A stretch of DNA of 64,000 nt from JAVWHP01 sp036639955 (GCA_036639955.1 JAVWHP010000004.1:50781-114780); one strand, 5' to 3'. Shown: positions 1 through 9,195, counted from the stretch's first letter. The notes: generated by a model from the letters alone, not told the origin. Made by a program: numbers and translations.

Positions 1-87
1 GTGTTCTCTAATGGATTTAAAGATATAATGAAAGATACATTAGAAGATCAATGGAATAACATGACAGAAGAAACAGGTAAAGCTTAA
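1..87 (+). CDS. C-terminal end of an unidentified ORF (partial)
   Basis: The frame is open from base 1 and ends in TAA at 85-87. The 28 visible residues are polar and end in NNMTEETGKA. Its stop overlaps the next start (TAATG), so the two genes are probably translationally coupled. Too little is visible to name it. The neighbour suggests a small envelope-anchored component. Confidence 0.55.
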   Translation: MFSNGFKDIMKDTLEDQWNNMTEETGKA

Positions 88-416
88 TGAAGGGGGCATT
101 TGAATACGCATTTATTATGCTATTTGGATTACCAATACTTGTATTAGGTTTAAATTTTGTTAAGGTTATGATGGGGTATAACCAAGCTCGCTATTATCAA
201 GATTATATCGTTAATACGATTGAACATCAGAATCGCTATGATAAAGATATAGAGGAATTAATAGTAGAACAGAAACAGCTATGTAGTACTTGTAGTGTAA
301 AAGTAAGAAGCAATAAGGATAGGTATTTGGTGGAGGTTAAGTTTCCTATTAAATTATCTATTGTTAATTATGAATCTAAAGGAGTTATAAGTACTTATAC
401 TCAACAAATTTCTTAA
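87..416 (+). CDS. Small membrane-anchored protein, possibly TadE/pseudopilin-like
   Basis: 109 residues. A hydrophobic helix at about residues 8-30 follows a short N-terminus (MKGAFEYAF). The rest is a polar stretch with a CSTC motif near residue 67 and a beta-rich end. The single N-terminal helix with the bulk outside resembles TadE-like or pseudopilin-like proteins, but no diagnostic motif is present. It starts inside the stop of the upstream frame. The leuS promoter follows immediately. I do not recognise it with certainty. Confidence 0.5.
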   Translation: MKGAFEYAFIMLFGLPILVLGLNFVKVMMGYNQARYYQDYIVNTIEHQNRYDKDIEELIVEQKQLCSTCSVKVRSNKDRYLVEVKFPIKLSIVNYESKGVISTYTQQIS

Positions 417-424
417 AGAAGTAG

Positions 425-453
425 TTGACAAATAAGTTAATAATTGATATTCT
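425..453 (+). promoter_or_regulatory. Promoter of the leuS T-box transcript
   Basis: TTGACA at 425-430, 17 bp, then TATTCT at 448-453, with a TG one base upstream of the -10 (445-446). Transcription would start near 460, just before the T-box leader. Confidence 0.75.
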
Positions 454-454
454 T

Positions 455-657
455 AGTGTTATGAAGCGATGATTTAGAGTAGTAATATTACTAGTGTTTA
501 AGAAAGTCAGTGGTGATGAGAACTGATACATGAACGATATGAACTTACTAATGAGCAGTCACGTATTTCTGGCGTTAACAGATTCCAAGGGCATGCAATA
601 GCATGAACTAAGGTGGTACCGCGTATATTACGTCCTTAGCTATAAGGGCGTTTTTTT
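455..657 (+). promoter_or_regulatory. T-box leader (leucine)
   Basis: The conserved T-box sequence AAGGTGGTACCGCG is at 610-623. It is followed by a terminator stem CGTCCTTA/TAAGGGCG and a T run (631-657). In the specifier region GAA-CTT-A at 541-547 offers a CTT leucine codon (544-546); an overlapping TTA (545-547) is also leucine. Known T-boxes antiterminate when the uncharged cognate tRNA binds, which fits the leuS gene downstream. The choice of specifier codon is inferred from position. Confidence 0.92.
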
Positions 658-678
658 ATTTGAAAGGTGGAATATAAA

Positions 679-3075
679 ATGGCATTTGATCATTTAAGTA
701 TTGAAAAGAAATGGCAAGATTATTGGTTAAACAATAAAACTTTTAAAACAGACGTTTATGATTTTGATAAACCTAAAGCTTACATATTAGATATGTTCCC
801 ATATCCTAGTGGAAATGGTTTACATGTAGGACATCCAGAAGGATATACAGCTACTGATATTATATCAAGAATGAAGAGAATGCAAGGATTTAATGTTTTA
901 CATCCTATGGGTTGGGATTCATTTGGTTTACCAGCTGAACAGTTTGCATTAAATACTGGACATCATCCTAAAGAATTTACAATCAAAAACATTGATCATT
1001 TTAGAGAACAAATTCAAGCATTAGGTTTCTCTTATGATTGGGATCGAGAAATATCAACAACAGATCCTGATTATTATAAATGGACACAATGGATCTTTAT
1101 TCAGTTATATAACAAAGGATTAGCTTATGTAGATGAAATCCCTGTAAACTGGTGTCCTGAATTAGGAACAGTATTAGCTAATGAAGAAGTAATAGATGGT
1201 AAAAGTGAACGTGGTGGTTTTCCAGTAATAAGAAAACCAATGCGTCAATGGGTACTTAAAATTACTGAATATGCAGAAAGACTTTTAGAAGATCTAGATC
1301 TATGTAGTTGGCCAGCATCTACAAAAGAGATGCAAGTAAATTGGATAGGTAAATCTGTAGGAGCTAATGTAATCTTTAAAATTAAAGATCATGCTAAAGA
1401 TTTTACAGTCTTTACAACTAGATGTGATACATTGTTTGGTGCTACTTACTGTGTAATGTCACCAGAACACCCATTTGTTGATGAAATAGCAACTACTGAA
1501 TATAAAGAAGCTATAAAAGAATATAAAAGAGTATGTGCTTGTAAATCAGACATGGAACGTACTGAATTAAATAAAGATAAAACTGGAGTATTTACTGGTG
1601 CTTATGCAATTAATCCAGTAAATGGACGTGAAATTCCTATTTGGATATCTGATTATGTTTTAGCAAGTTATGGAACTGGTGCTATTATGGCTGTTCCTGC
1701 TCATGATGATCGTGACTATGAATTTGCTAAGAAATTTAATATAGATATAATCCAAGTAATTGAAGGTGGAGATATAGCTAATGAACCTTACTGTGGAGAT
1801 GGAACTCATATAAATTCTAGTTTCTTAGATGGTTTAAATAAAGAAGAAGCTATTGCTAAGATGCTTAAATATTTAGAAGAGAATAAGATTGGTGGACCTA
1901 AAACTACTTATAAACTAAGAGATTGGTTATTTAGTAGACAAAGATATTGGGGAGAACCAATTCCAGTAATTCATATGGAAGATGGTACTTCTCGTACAGT
2001 TGAACTAGATCAATTACCTTTAGAATTACCAGAAACAAAGAATTTCCAACCTTCACAAACTGGGGAATCACCACTAGCTAATTGTGAAGATTGGTTAAAT
2101 ATTGAAATAGATGGAGTTAAAGGAACTAGAGAAACTAACACAATGCCTCAATGGGCTGGATCATGTTGGTATTACCTTAGATATCTTGATCCTCATAATC
2201 CTGATGCTATTGCTGATCCTAAGTTATTAGAACACTGGTTACCAGTAGATTTATATGTAGGTGGAGCAGAACATGCTGTATTGCATTTATTATATGCACG
2301 TTTTTGGCATAAAGTATTATATGACTGTGGAGTTGTAAGTACTAAGGAACCTTTCCAAAAGTTATTCCACCAAGGTATGATCCTAGGTGAAAATAATGAA
2401 AAAATGTCTAAATCAAGAGGTAATGTTATTAATCCAGATGAAATTATAGCAAGCCATGGAGCTGATTCATTAAGAATTTATGAAATGTTCATGGGTCCAT
2501 TAGAAGCTGCTTTACCATGGAATACTAATGGTTTAGATGGTGCTAGAAAATGGATAGACCGAGTAAACCGTATCTTCTGTGAAATGGATAAACTAAGTGA
2601 TACCAATGATGGTACCTTAGATAAATCATTTAACTATACAGTAAAGAAAGTAACTAATGATATAGAAACATTAAACCTTAATACTGCTATCTCTCAAATG
2701 ATGATCTTTATTAATGATTGCTATAAAGCAGAAACTATTTATCGTCCATATGCTGAAGGCTTTATTAAAATGTTTGCTTGTTTTGCTCCTCATATGGGAG
2801 AAGAAATTTGGCACACTATTACTAATAAAACTAGTATAAGTTATGAACCTTGGCCAATAGTAGATGAATCTAAATTAGTTGAAGCTGAGAACGAAATTAT
2901 TGTTCAAGTTAATGGTAAACTAAGAGGTAAATTTAGTGTAGCAGTAGGTACTGAAGAAGAACTAATTAAAAAATTAGCGTTAGAACTACCTACAGTTATA
3001 GCACAAATTGAAAACAAAACTATTCGTAAAGTAATAGTAGTTAAAGGCAAAGTAGTAAATATTGTAGTAGCCTAA
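679..3075 (+). CDS. leuS: Leucyl-tRNA synthetase
   Basis: 798 residues, normal for bacterial LeuRS. It attaches leucine to tRNA-Leu in the cytoplasm. The class I signature is in PYPSGNGLHVGHPEGYT near residue 40 (HVGH is the HIGH box), and EKMSKSRGN is the KMSKS loop. The CP1 editing domain holds a T-rich TTRCDT segment, and the anticodon-binding and C-terminal domains follow. A GTG at 667 lies within the SD GAAAGGTGG, so the ATG at 679 is the better start. It is controlled by the T-box leader upstream. No long intragenic hairpins were seen in this gene. Confidence 0.97.
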   Translation: MAFDHLSIEKKWQDYWLNNKTFKTDVYDFDKPKAYILDMFPYPSGNGLHVGHPEGYTATDIISRMKRMQGFNVLHPMGWDSFGLPAEQFALNTGHHPKEFTIKNIDHFREQIQALGFSYDWDREISTTDPDYYKWTQWIFIQLYNKGLAYVDEIPVNWCPELGTVLANEEVIDGKSERGGFPVIRKPMRQWVLKITEYAERLLEDLDLCSWPASTKEMQVNWIGKSVGANVIFKIKDHAKDFTVFTTRCDTLFGATYCVMSPEHPFVDEIATTEYKEAIKEYKRVCACKSDMERTELNKDKTGVFTGAYAINPVNGREIPIWISDYVLASYGTGAIMAVPAHDDRDYEFAKKFNIDIIQVIEGGDIANEPYCGDGTHINSSFLDGLNKEEAIAKMLKYLEENKIGGPKTTYKLRDWLFSRQRYWGEPIPVIHMEDGTSRTVELDQLPLELPETKNFQPSQTGESPLANCEDWLNIEIDGVKGTRETNTMPQWAGSCWYYLRYLDPHNPDAIADPKLLEHWLPVDLYVGGAEHAVLHLLYARFWHKVLYDCGVVSTKEPFQKLFHQGMILGENNEKMSKSRGNVINPDEIIASHGADSLRIYEMFMGPLEAALPWNTNGLDGARKWIDRVNRIFCEMDKLSDTNDGTLDKSFNYTVKKVTNDIETLNLNTAISQMMIFINDCYKAETIYRPYAEGFIKMFACFAPHMGEEIWHTITNKTSISYEPWPIVDESKLVEAENEIIVQVNGKLRGKFSVAVGTEEELIKKLALELPTVIAQIENKTIRKVIVVKGKVVNIVVA

Positions 3076-3288
3076 ATAATAATATTTAAAAAGCATGTTT
3101 GGTATTAAACTATTACCAAATGTTATTATAACTGCAGTAAATATAAATACTACTATTATATAGTTTATTATTATAATGAATTAAAAGAACTATAAGCAAT
3201 AGTAAGAAAAAATCTATATAATAGGAATTAATTATAAATGAGATTAAAGTACATAATATGCGTTGAATACAGGTATAATAAAAAGAGG
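3076..3288. other. AT-rich intergenic region after leuS
   Basis: No ORF or RNA gene is apparent. A 7-bp stem TTTGGTA/TACCAAA near 3104-3126 could mark the leuS transcript end, but it lacks a T run. A TATAAT at 3274-3279 has no convincing -35. The riboswitch promoter follows. Confidence 0.4.
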
Positions 3289-3317
3289 TTTACTTATTAT
3301 AGTATTAATGGTAAAAT
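3289..3317 (+). promoter_or_regulatory. Promoter of the riboswitch-ATPase transcript
   Basis: TTTACT at 3289-3294, 17 bp, TAAAAT at 3312-3317. The predicted start near 3324 coincides with the 5' end of the riboswitch P1 helix, which supports the call. Confidence 0.6.
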
Positions 3318-3323
3318 AATCAT

Positions 3324-3409
3324 ACGATAAGGGAGTAGTCACACACTATGTGCGATTAGGTCAACATCACGGATATTATCCTGGCCAATCTTAAAGACAA
3401 GACTTATTA
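3324..3409 (+). promoter_or_regulatory. yybP-ykoY family (Mn2+) riboswitch
   Basis: The family signature is present in order: ATAAGGGAGTAG (3328-3339), a variable hairpin ACACACTATGTGCG, AGGTCAACA, CTGGCCAAT, then CAAGACTTAT, which closes P1 with ATAAG/CTTAT. Known members bind Mn2+ and often precede cation pumps, including P-type ATPases, and a P-type ATPase follows here. The CAAGAC strand is shared with the terminator at 3393-3441, so ligand binding should favour read-through. Confidence 0.85.
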
Positions 3410-3441
3410 AAGTTTAACTTTAATATGCCTTGTCTTTTTTT
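3393..3441 (+). terminator. Riboswitch-controlled intrinsic terminator
   Basis: Stem AAAGACAAG (3393-3401) with CTTGTCTTT, extended inside by ATTAAAGT/ACTTTAAT and followed by a T run. Its 5' arm reuses bases of the riboswitch 3' core, so the two folds are mutually exclusive. Confidence 0.85.
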
Positions 3442-3487
3442 ATCAAGGGGTTAAAGCTAAAAGCCATTAGGCGAAAGGAATAACAAT

Positions 3488-6097
3488 ATGAAAAACTGGT
3501 ATCAAAGCGACTATCAAGACGCAATTAAAGAATTAAATACTGATCAAATTAAAGGATTAACAAAAGAAGAAGCACAAAAAAGATTAGAGGAAAATGGACC
3601 TAACTCACTAATGGAAACTAAAAGTGATACAGCTTTAATTATATTTTTAAAGCAGTTTAAAGATCTATTAGTAATAATCTTGATTATAGCAGCTATTATT
3701 TCATATGCTAGTGGATCTAGTGAAAGTACTATAGTAATACTATTAGTAATTACATTAAATGCTATATTAGGAACAGTACAAACATTGAAAGCAGAGAAAT
3801 CATTAGAAAGTTTAAAGAAACTATCAGTACCTAAAGTTAGAGTTATGAGAAGTGGATTTAAATCAGAAATATCATCTACAGAATTAGTAGTAGGAGATAT
3901 TGTTATGGTTGAAGCAGGAGATGTAATTGTAGGAGATGGAAGATTATTTCAAGCATTTACACTACAAGTTAATGAAAGCTCATTAACAGGAGAAGTAGAA
4001 TCAGTAAATAAGAATGTAACAGCTATAAGTGCAGAATCAGCATTAGGAGACCAAGTAGATATGGTGTTCTCAAGCGGATTAGTAACTAATGGAAGAGGAA
4101 TGTATGTAGTAACTGAAACAGGAATGAATACACAAATCGGGAAAATAGCAACATTAATGAATGAAACAAAACAAAGAAAAACACCATTACAAAGAAGCTT
4201 AGATGAGTTTTCTAAAAAGTTATCAATGATAATAATAGGAATATGTATACTAGTATTCTTCTTAAATTATTTTGCAGGCAATAGTGTAATAGATGCAATG
4301 ATGGTAGCAGTAGCATTAGCAGTAGCAGCAATACCAGAAGCATTAGCATCAATAGTAACAATTGTATTATCAATTGGAACAAGTAAAATGGCTAAAGAAG
4401 GAGCTATTATAAAGAATGTAAATTCAGTAGAAAGCTTAGGATGTGTATCAATAATATGTTCAGATAAAACAGGAACATTAACACAAAATAAAATGACAGC
4501 ACAACAAGTTTATGTTAATGGAGAATTAAGAGACAAGATGTCATTAGATGTTAAAGCTAAGATGGATCGATTCTTACTATTAGGATGTGCATTATGTAAT
4601 GATAGTACAGTAAATAATGAAGAAAGAATTGGAGATCCTACTGAATTGGCATTAGTAGACTTAGTAAATCTATATGATTATGATGAAATAACATTAAGAA
4701 ATAAATACCAAAGAATAGATGAATTACCATTTGACAGTACAAGAAAACTAATGTCAACATTACATATGGTTGATGATGTGTACCATGTATTTGTTAAAGG
4801 TGCTAGTGATGAGTTAATGCGTAAATGTAAATCAATCCTAACACAAGATGGAGTAAGACCATTAAAAGATAGTGATATAGAAGAAGTAGCAGAATATAAT
4901 AAACAATTTGCACAAGAAGGATTAAGAGTATTAGGATTTGCATACTGTGAACAAAACTATGATACATTAGATGCTAAAGATGAAGACAATCTAACATTTG
5001 TAGGATTAGTATCATTGATGGATCCACCAAGAGTAGAATCAGCACAAGCAGTAGCAGATGCAAAACTAGCAGGAATTAAAGCCATTATGATTACAGGAGA
5101 CCATAAGATAACAGCAAGATCTATAGCTAAATCAATAGGAATCTTTGAAGGTGGAAATGATGAATGCGTAGATGGACGTGAATTAGAAGCAATGAGTGAT
5201 GAAGAATTAGAAGCAAGACTATCTAATATATGCGTATATGCAAGAGTAGCACCAGAACATAAAATTAGAATAGTTCAAGCATGGCAAAAAAGAGGTAATA
5301 TAGTAGCAATGACAGGTGATGGAGTAAATGATGCACCAGCACTTAAATCAGCAGATATAGGAATTGCTATGGGAATAACAGGAACAGAAGTAAGTAAAGA
5401 TGCAGCAAGTATGATATTAACAGATGATAACTTTGCTACAATAGTTAAAGCCATTGTTACAGGGCGTAATGTATATCAGAATATTAAAAATAGTATTAAA
5501 TATTTATTAAGTGGTAACTTGTCTGGAATACTATGTGTGTTGTTAGCTAGTATATTTGTATTAAAGGTACCTTTTCTTCCAGTACATTTATTGTTTATAA
5601 ATTTAGTTACTGATTCATTACCAGCTATAGCTATAGGAATGGAAAAAGGACGTAAAGATGTATTACATGATAAACCTAGAAATGTTAAAGAATCTATATT
5701 AGATAAAGCAACAGTTATACAGATAGCTTATGAAGGAGTTCTAATAGGTATATTTACTATGATAGCTTACTTCATAGGATTAGAAGTAAGCTATCCTGTA
5801 GCTACTACTATGGCTTTCTCAACACTATGTTTATCTAGATTGTTCCATGGATTCTCTTCTAGAAATGCTAGACCACTTCATAAAATAGGATTGTTTAGTA
5901 ATAAATTTACAGTATATGCGTTTATAGTAGGTTTTGCTCTACTTAATGGTATATTATTAATTCCTGCTTTACATGGATTATTTGCTGTAACTACTGTTAC
6001 TACTAGTCAATTATTGATGATATATGGATTAGCATTCTTACCTACTGTAGGTATACAAATTATAAAAACAATTATTGATAGAAAGAATATAGACTAA
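3488..6097 (+). CDS. P-type cation-transporting ATPase (P2A, Ca2+/Mn2+ type)
   Basis: 869 residues, typical for bacterial P2A pumps. It should export a divalent cation across the plasma membrane at the cost of ATP. It shows an N-terminal cation-ATPase domain, SSLTGEVESV in the actuator, SDKTGTLTQNK with the phosphorylated Asp, MITGDHKITA, and TGDGVNDAPALK in the hinge. The M4 motif is AAIPEAL and M6 has NLVTDSLPAIAIGME, as in Ca2+ pumps of the Listeria LMCA1 type. The Mn2+-type riboswitch upstream suggests Mn2+ (or mixed Ca2+/Mn2+) export under metal excess. Substrate is inferred from the riboswitch. Confidence 0.93.
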   Translation: MKNWYQSDYQDAIKELNTDQIKGLTKEEAQKRLEENGPNSLMETKSDTALIIFLKQFKDLLVIILIIAAIISYASGSSESTIVILLVITLNAILGTVQTLKAEKSLESLKKLSVPKVRVMRSGFKSEISSTELVVGDIVMVEAGDVIVGDGRLFQAFTLQVNESSLTGEVESVNKNVTAISAESALGDQVDMVFSSGLVTNGRGMYVVTETGMNTQIGKIATLMNETKQRKTPLQRSLDEFSKKLSMIIIGICILVFFLNYFAGNSVIDAMMVAVALAVAAIPEALASIVTIVLSIGTSKMAKEGAIIKNVNSVESLGCVSIICSDKTGTLTQNKMTAQQVYVNGELRDKMSLDVKAKMDRFLLLGCALCNDSTVNNEERIGDPTELALVDLVNLYDYDEITLRNKYQRIDELPFDSTRKLMSTLHMVDDVYHVFVKGASDELMRKCKSILTQDGVRPLKDSDIEEVAEYNKQFAQEGLRVLGFAYCEQNYDTLDAKDEDNLTFVGLVSLMDPPRVESAQAVADAKLAGIKAIMITGDHKITARSIAKSIGIFEGGNDECVDGRELEAMSDEELEARLSNICVYARVAPEHKIRIVQAWQKRGNIVAMTGDGVNDAPALKSADIGIAMGITGTEVSKDAASMILTDDNFATIVKAIVTGRNVYQNIKNSIKYLLSGNLSGILCVLLASIFVLKVPFLPVHLLFINLVTDSLPAIAIGMEKGRKDVLHDKPRNVKESILDKATVIQIAYEGVLIGIFTMIAYFIGLEVSYPVATTMAFSTLCLSRLFHGFSSRNARPLHKIGLFSNKFTVYAFIVGFALLNGILLIPALHGLFAVTTVTTSQLLMIYGLAFLPTVGIQIIKTIIDRKNID
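5761..5795 (+). repeat. 13-bp perfect inverted repeat inside the ATPase gene
   Basis: GATAGCTTACTTC (5761-5773) and its exact reverse complement (5783-5795), 9-nt loop. The reading frame continues through it. Confidence 0.8.
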
Positions 6098-6100
6098 TAT

Positions 6101-6140
6101 AAAATAAAACCTCTAGTGCTAAGCACTGGAGGTTTTATTT
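6101..6140. terminator. Bidirectional terminator between convergent genes
   Basis: AAAATAAAACCTC pairs with GAGGTTTTATTTT around AGTGCT/AGCACT. A-rich and T-rich flanks serve both the ATPase gene (plus) and the HD gene (minus). Confidence 0.85.
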
Positions 6141-6142
6141 TA

Positions 6143-6700
6143 TTAATTTATAAATGAAACTATTACAGAAGCATACATAGCTATTCTAGATACTTTAATA
6201 TTTCTAGTAGCTTGTAAAGCGAATTCACTTAGAGCACAGTATTTATCTACACCCTGGAGTACCCATCCTTCAAGAGTCTTAGGACATCTTAAAGTCATTG
6301 GCCACATATGATGAACAATTGCATCCTCCATAATACTATTTACCTTTACAAAACGCTTAGCGTTTTGTAAAGCGATACGTGGATGAACATAACTGTGACG
6401 TCCATCTTGTGAGGATTTATCAGATTTCCAATCATATAAATAAAAATCATGTAATATACCAGCTTGACTAGCTGATACATAATCTAAATTTAGCTTTCTA
6501 CATATTAGAAAAGAGTAGTAAGCTACATTAACACTGTGTTGGAACCTAGTGTAATTGAAATGCTGATAATAGTTCTTTAATTCTTGTATTTCTTCTATAT
6601 CTAGTAAATCTGAAATACTATTGAGGAATTCTTGAGTTAGCATTGAATTGCTAGTTGTAAAATCTTGTTTAGAAAAGATTGCCTTTTGAATAGTAATCAC
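6143..6700 (-). CDS. HD-domain phosphohydrolase
   Basis: 185 residues. The HD metal-binding signature is visible: RFQHSVNVA, then AGILHDFYLYDW (the HD pair) and a downstream VHHMWP histidine pair. This is the H...HD...H pattern of metal-dependent phosphohydrolases, usually acting on nucleotides or nucleotide second messengers. The substrate cannot be told. The start MITIQKAIF follows an SD-like AAGGAG. It is convergent with the ATPase gene. It contains a 13-bp perfect hairpin at 6344-6372. Confidence 0.82.
   Translation of the reverse strand: MITIQKAIFSKQDFTTSNSMLTQEFLNSISDLLDIEEIQELKNYYQHFNYTRFQHSVNVAYYSFLICRKLNLDYVSASQAGILHDFYLYDWKSDKSSQDGRHSYVHPRIALQNAKRFVKVNSIMEDAIVHHMWPMTLRCPKTLEGWVLQGVDKYCALSEFALQATRNIKVSRIAMYASVIVSFIN
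6344..6372 (-). repeat. 13-bp perfect hairpin inside the HD gene
   Basis: CTTTACAAAACGC (6344-6356), 3-nt loop, exact complement at 6360-6372. It lies within codons for NAKRFVK. Confidence 0.85.
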
Positions 6701-6779
6701 TCCTTCCTCAATATTATGATAACACTTTTATTTATAATATGAAAGAATTATGATTACTAAATAGACAATCTTGATTAGT

Positions 6780-7175
6780 TTATAATTTGATTTTATTTAA
6801 TATAGCTTTTAGATCTTGTTGATTAGTTTCTTTAAATTCTATTGTTATTGCGTCTTCGTTGCTATATCTTGGTATTACGTGTATGTGTAGATGTTTAACA
6901 CTTTGTCCAGCTATTTCATTAACATTACTTAATATGTTAATACCGCCAGCTTTAAAGCTCTTCATTAAGAGATTGCCTATATTTCTAGCAACTATACTTA
7001 AGTGTGTTAAAGTCTCATCATCAGCTTCTAAATAGCTATCATAGTGTTTCTTAGGTATAACTAATGTATGACCTTCTGTTACTTGACTAATATCTAAAAA
7101 AGCTAATACTTTATCATCTTCATATACTTTATAACAAGGTATCTTTCCTTCAACTATATCACAAAATAAACACAT
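6780..7175 (-). CDS. HIT family nucleotide hydrolase/transferase
   Basis: 131 residues. It has the HIT triad HLHIHVIPRY near the C-terminus and an N-terminal CLFCDIVEGKIP, as in Hint-type purine nucleoside phosphoramidases. It should hydrolyse AMP-linked substrates in the cytoplasm. Start: a GTG at 7184 overlaps the upstream stop, but ATG at 7175 has a better-spaced SD (AGGTGA, 5 nt), so I use 7175. It sits next to two PrsA-like genes and is probably co-transcribed with them. HIT-prsA linkage is common in Firmicutes. Confidence 0.92.
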   Translation of the reverse strand: MCLFCDIVEGKIPCYKVYEDDKVLAFLDISQVTEGHTLVIPKKHYDSYLEADDETLTHLSIVARNIGNLLMKSFKAGGINILSNVNEIAGQSVKHLHIHVIPRYSNEDAITIEFKETNQQDLKAILNKIKL

Positions 7176-7176
7176 A

Positions 7177-8055
7177 CTACTCACCTAAATATTCAGGTAA
7201 TGATTTTGCAAATAAATCTCTAATTCCTTGATCATGGAAAGCAAAATCATGTACATCTAAATAGTGTGAGAATGCTTTTTTAGATACTGCTGTAGAACTA
7301 GCCATTGAACTTGCTGCTCCTTCTTTATAGTTATTTGCATCTTTATCTAATACTTTAACTACATAGAATGCTTGATTAGCACTATCTTCTATTACTCCAC
7401 TAATTTGATCTTTTTCTAATGTTTTTATTTGTTCTGTTATAACTGTAGGTACATCAGTTCCTGTTGTAACTATTTGTTCTTTTCCTTTATATACTGCAGT
7501 TGGACTTGGTGTCTTTACTGATTCTACATATGCTTCTTCTAGTGTTTTACCACCTTTAATTAGTTCTATTGCTTTAGTTCCTTCTTCTTTATTAGTTACT
7601 TGCATAATTTGTACTTTAACTGGACTATATTCTTTTACCATTTTATCAAAGTTATCATTAACATACTTAGTTGCTAATCCAGCCATCTTAGTACTACTTA
7701 ATATTCTTTCATTATAAAATTTAGTTTCATCTGAATATCCCATTTGAGCTAAATACATTGGGAAGTTTTCTCCTAATGATGTTTTCATTGCTGCTAATGA
7801 TTCTTTAGCTTTAGCTTCTAATTCAGGAGTAGTTGGTACTTCTAATTCAAATAACTTAGCATCTATAATACTTGGTATTAGATTAGTACTCATCTTTTCT
7901 TTAATTTCACTATATAAATCTTCTTTAGTATATTCTTTATTCCCTATACTTATTAATACCATATCACTATCACTTACTTTAGTATTGGTACTTCCACATC
8001 CACTTAATGTTAATAGCATACATCCTGCTATTCCTAATGTAATTAATTTTTTCAT
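7177..8055 (-). CDS. PrsA-like foldase lipoprotein with a degenerate parvulin domain
   Basis: 292 residues. The signal peptide MKKLITLGIAGCMLLTLSGCG ends in a lipobox (LSGC), so it should be lipid-anchored on the outer face. The N-terminal region resembles SurA/PrsA chaperone arms. The middle segment VKVQIMQVTNKEEG to FYVVKVLDKD sits where the parvulin domain should be but lacks the usual HIL and G-G-DLG motifs. Catalysis is doubtful and a holdase role more likely. SD AGGAGA precedes ATG at 8055. It follows the membrane-anchored parvulin gene by 9 bp. Confidence 0.82.
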   Translation of the reverse strand: MKKLITLGIAGCMLLTLSGCGSTNTKVSDSDMVLISIGNKEYTKEDLYSEIKEKMSTNLIPSIIDAKLFELEVPTTPELEAKAKESLAAMKTSLGENFPMYLAQMGYSDETKFYNERILSSTKMAGLATKYVNDNFDKMVKEYSPVKVQIMQVTNKEEGTKAIELIKGGKTLEEAYVESVKTPSPTAVYKGKEQIVTTGTDVPTVITEQIKTLEKDQISGVIEDSANQAFYVVKVLDKDANNYKEGAASSMASSTAVSKKAFSHYLDVHDFAFHDQGIRDLFAKSLPEYLGE

Positions 8056-8064
8056 AGTATTCTC

Positions 8065-9060
8065 CTATTCCTTTATTCCAAAGGCAGTAGTTACTTCCTT
8101 TTTAATTTCATCATTTGCAAATTTAATATCTAATTCTTTTGATTTTTCCCATAATATTTGTGCATATAATCCTGAATTACTTTCTAATATTCTATTATAT
8201 AATCCTGCTTTAAATGCTGGATCTTTTAATAGTGTAGTTCCATCTGTTTCAGTTACTTTAATTCGGTGCCATCCGTTATAGCTATCATCAGATACTTTAA
8301 CCCATTCACTTACCTCATCTTTCTTAAGAGATAAACTACTCTTTAAGAAATCAGCTTGTAAATTAGTAGACTTATTATCTACATAACCTATAATTCCACC
8401 AATAGCTGCTGAAGAATCATCAGAATTCTCTTTAGCAATAGTTGCAAAATCAGTTCCTGCTTTTAAAGCAGCATCAATTTTAGCTACTTTAGCACTTTCT
8501 TCTTCTGTAGGATTATTAGCATCTACCATCTTTACTATAATATGTGATACCATTCTAGGATTATTATCCTTCATAACTGGATCAATATATTTAGTTTTAT
8601 CTTTTTCTATATAAGCATTAACAAGTAATTCAGCTTTAGCTGTATGAATAGTATATTCATCTAAATTCTTATAACCAATTTGGGCTAACTGTTGAGTTAA
8701 CTGTGCTTCATATTTATCTTGCCCAAATTGAGCTATAAAACTTTGTTTAATGTTATTAGCTGTATTCTTAGCAGTTTCCTTTATCTCATTATTAGTAGCT
8801 ATAGATTGTTCTATAACTTCATTTTGAAAGAAATTGGCATAAGAATTAGGTGCTAATTGTTTATAACCTAAATCATATAATTCATCAGAAGTTAAATTGT
8901 AATCACCAATACTAACTACTACATTCTTTCCATCAACACTCTTACTACTAACATTTTCTTTATTAGCATCAATAATGTATACACTAGCACCAATCAATAA
9001 AACAATTGCTACTAAAACAACAAAAAAGTTATTTTTAATACTTTCAATAATGTCTTTCAT
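8065..9060 (-). CDS. Membrane-anchored parvulin-type peptidyl-prolyl isomerase
   Basis: 331 residues. One N-terminal transmembrane helix (about 12-30, FFVVLVAIVLLIGASVYII) acts as an uncleaved anchor; there is no lipobox. After a helical SurA-like region, a PpiC domain begins at MVSHIIVKMV and includes GGIIGYVDNK and a WHRIKVTE strand. It should help fold secreted proteins outside the membrane. It heads a minus-strand operon with the PrsA-like lipoprotein and the HIT protein, from a promoter at 9093-9121. The anchored and lipidated pair looks like divided foldase labour. Confidence 0.88.
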   Translation of the reverse strand: MKDIIESIKNNFFVVLVAIVLLIGASVYIIDANKENVSSKSVDGKNVVVSIGDYNLTSDELYDLGYKQLAPNSYANFFQNEVIEQSIATNNEIKETAKNTANNIKQSFIAQFGQDKYEAQLTQQLAQIGYKNLDEYTIHTAKAELLVNAYIEKDKTKYIDPVMKDNNPRMVSHIIVKMVDANNPTEEESAKVAKIDAALKAGTDFATIAKENSDDSSAAIGGIIGYVDNKSTNLQADFLKSSLSLKKDEVSEWVKVSDDSYNGWHRIKVTETDGTTLLKDPAFKAGLYNRILESNSGLYAQILWEKSKELDIKFANDEIKKEVTTAFGIKE

Positions 9061-9092
9061 ATAAATCCTCCTTTAAACATAATTTCTTAATT

Positions 9093-9121
9093 ATTATAAG
9101 TTAAATAGCATCTAATTGCAA
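9093..9121 (-). promoter_or_regulatory. Promoter of the PPIase-prsA-HIT operon
   Basis: Read on the minus strand: TTGCAA (9121-9116), 17 bp, TATAAT (9098-9093). Confidence 0.6.
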
Positions 9122-9195
9122 TTAAAGTCTTTCATTCACTTAATTTACCATACTGTGAATAGAATGTGAACAATAACAAATAATAATCGTTATAA

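Noticed and set aside
3274..3279. TATAAT upstream of the riboswitch as the promoter
   Set aside because: No -35 at 16-18 bp; the TTTACT-TAAAAT pair at 3289-3317 fits the riboswitch 5' end better.
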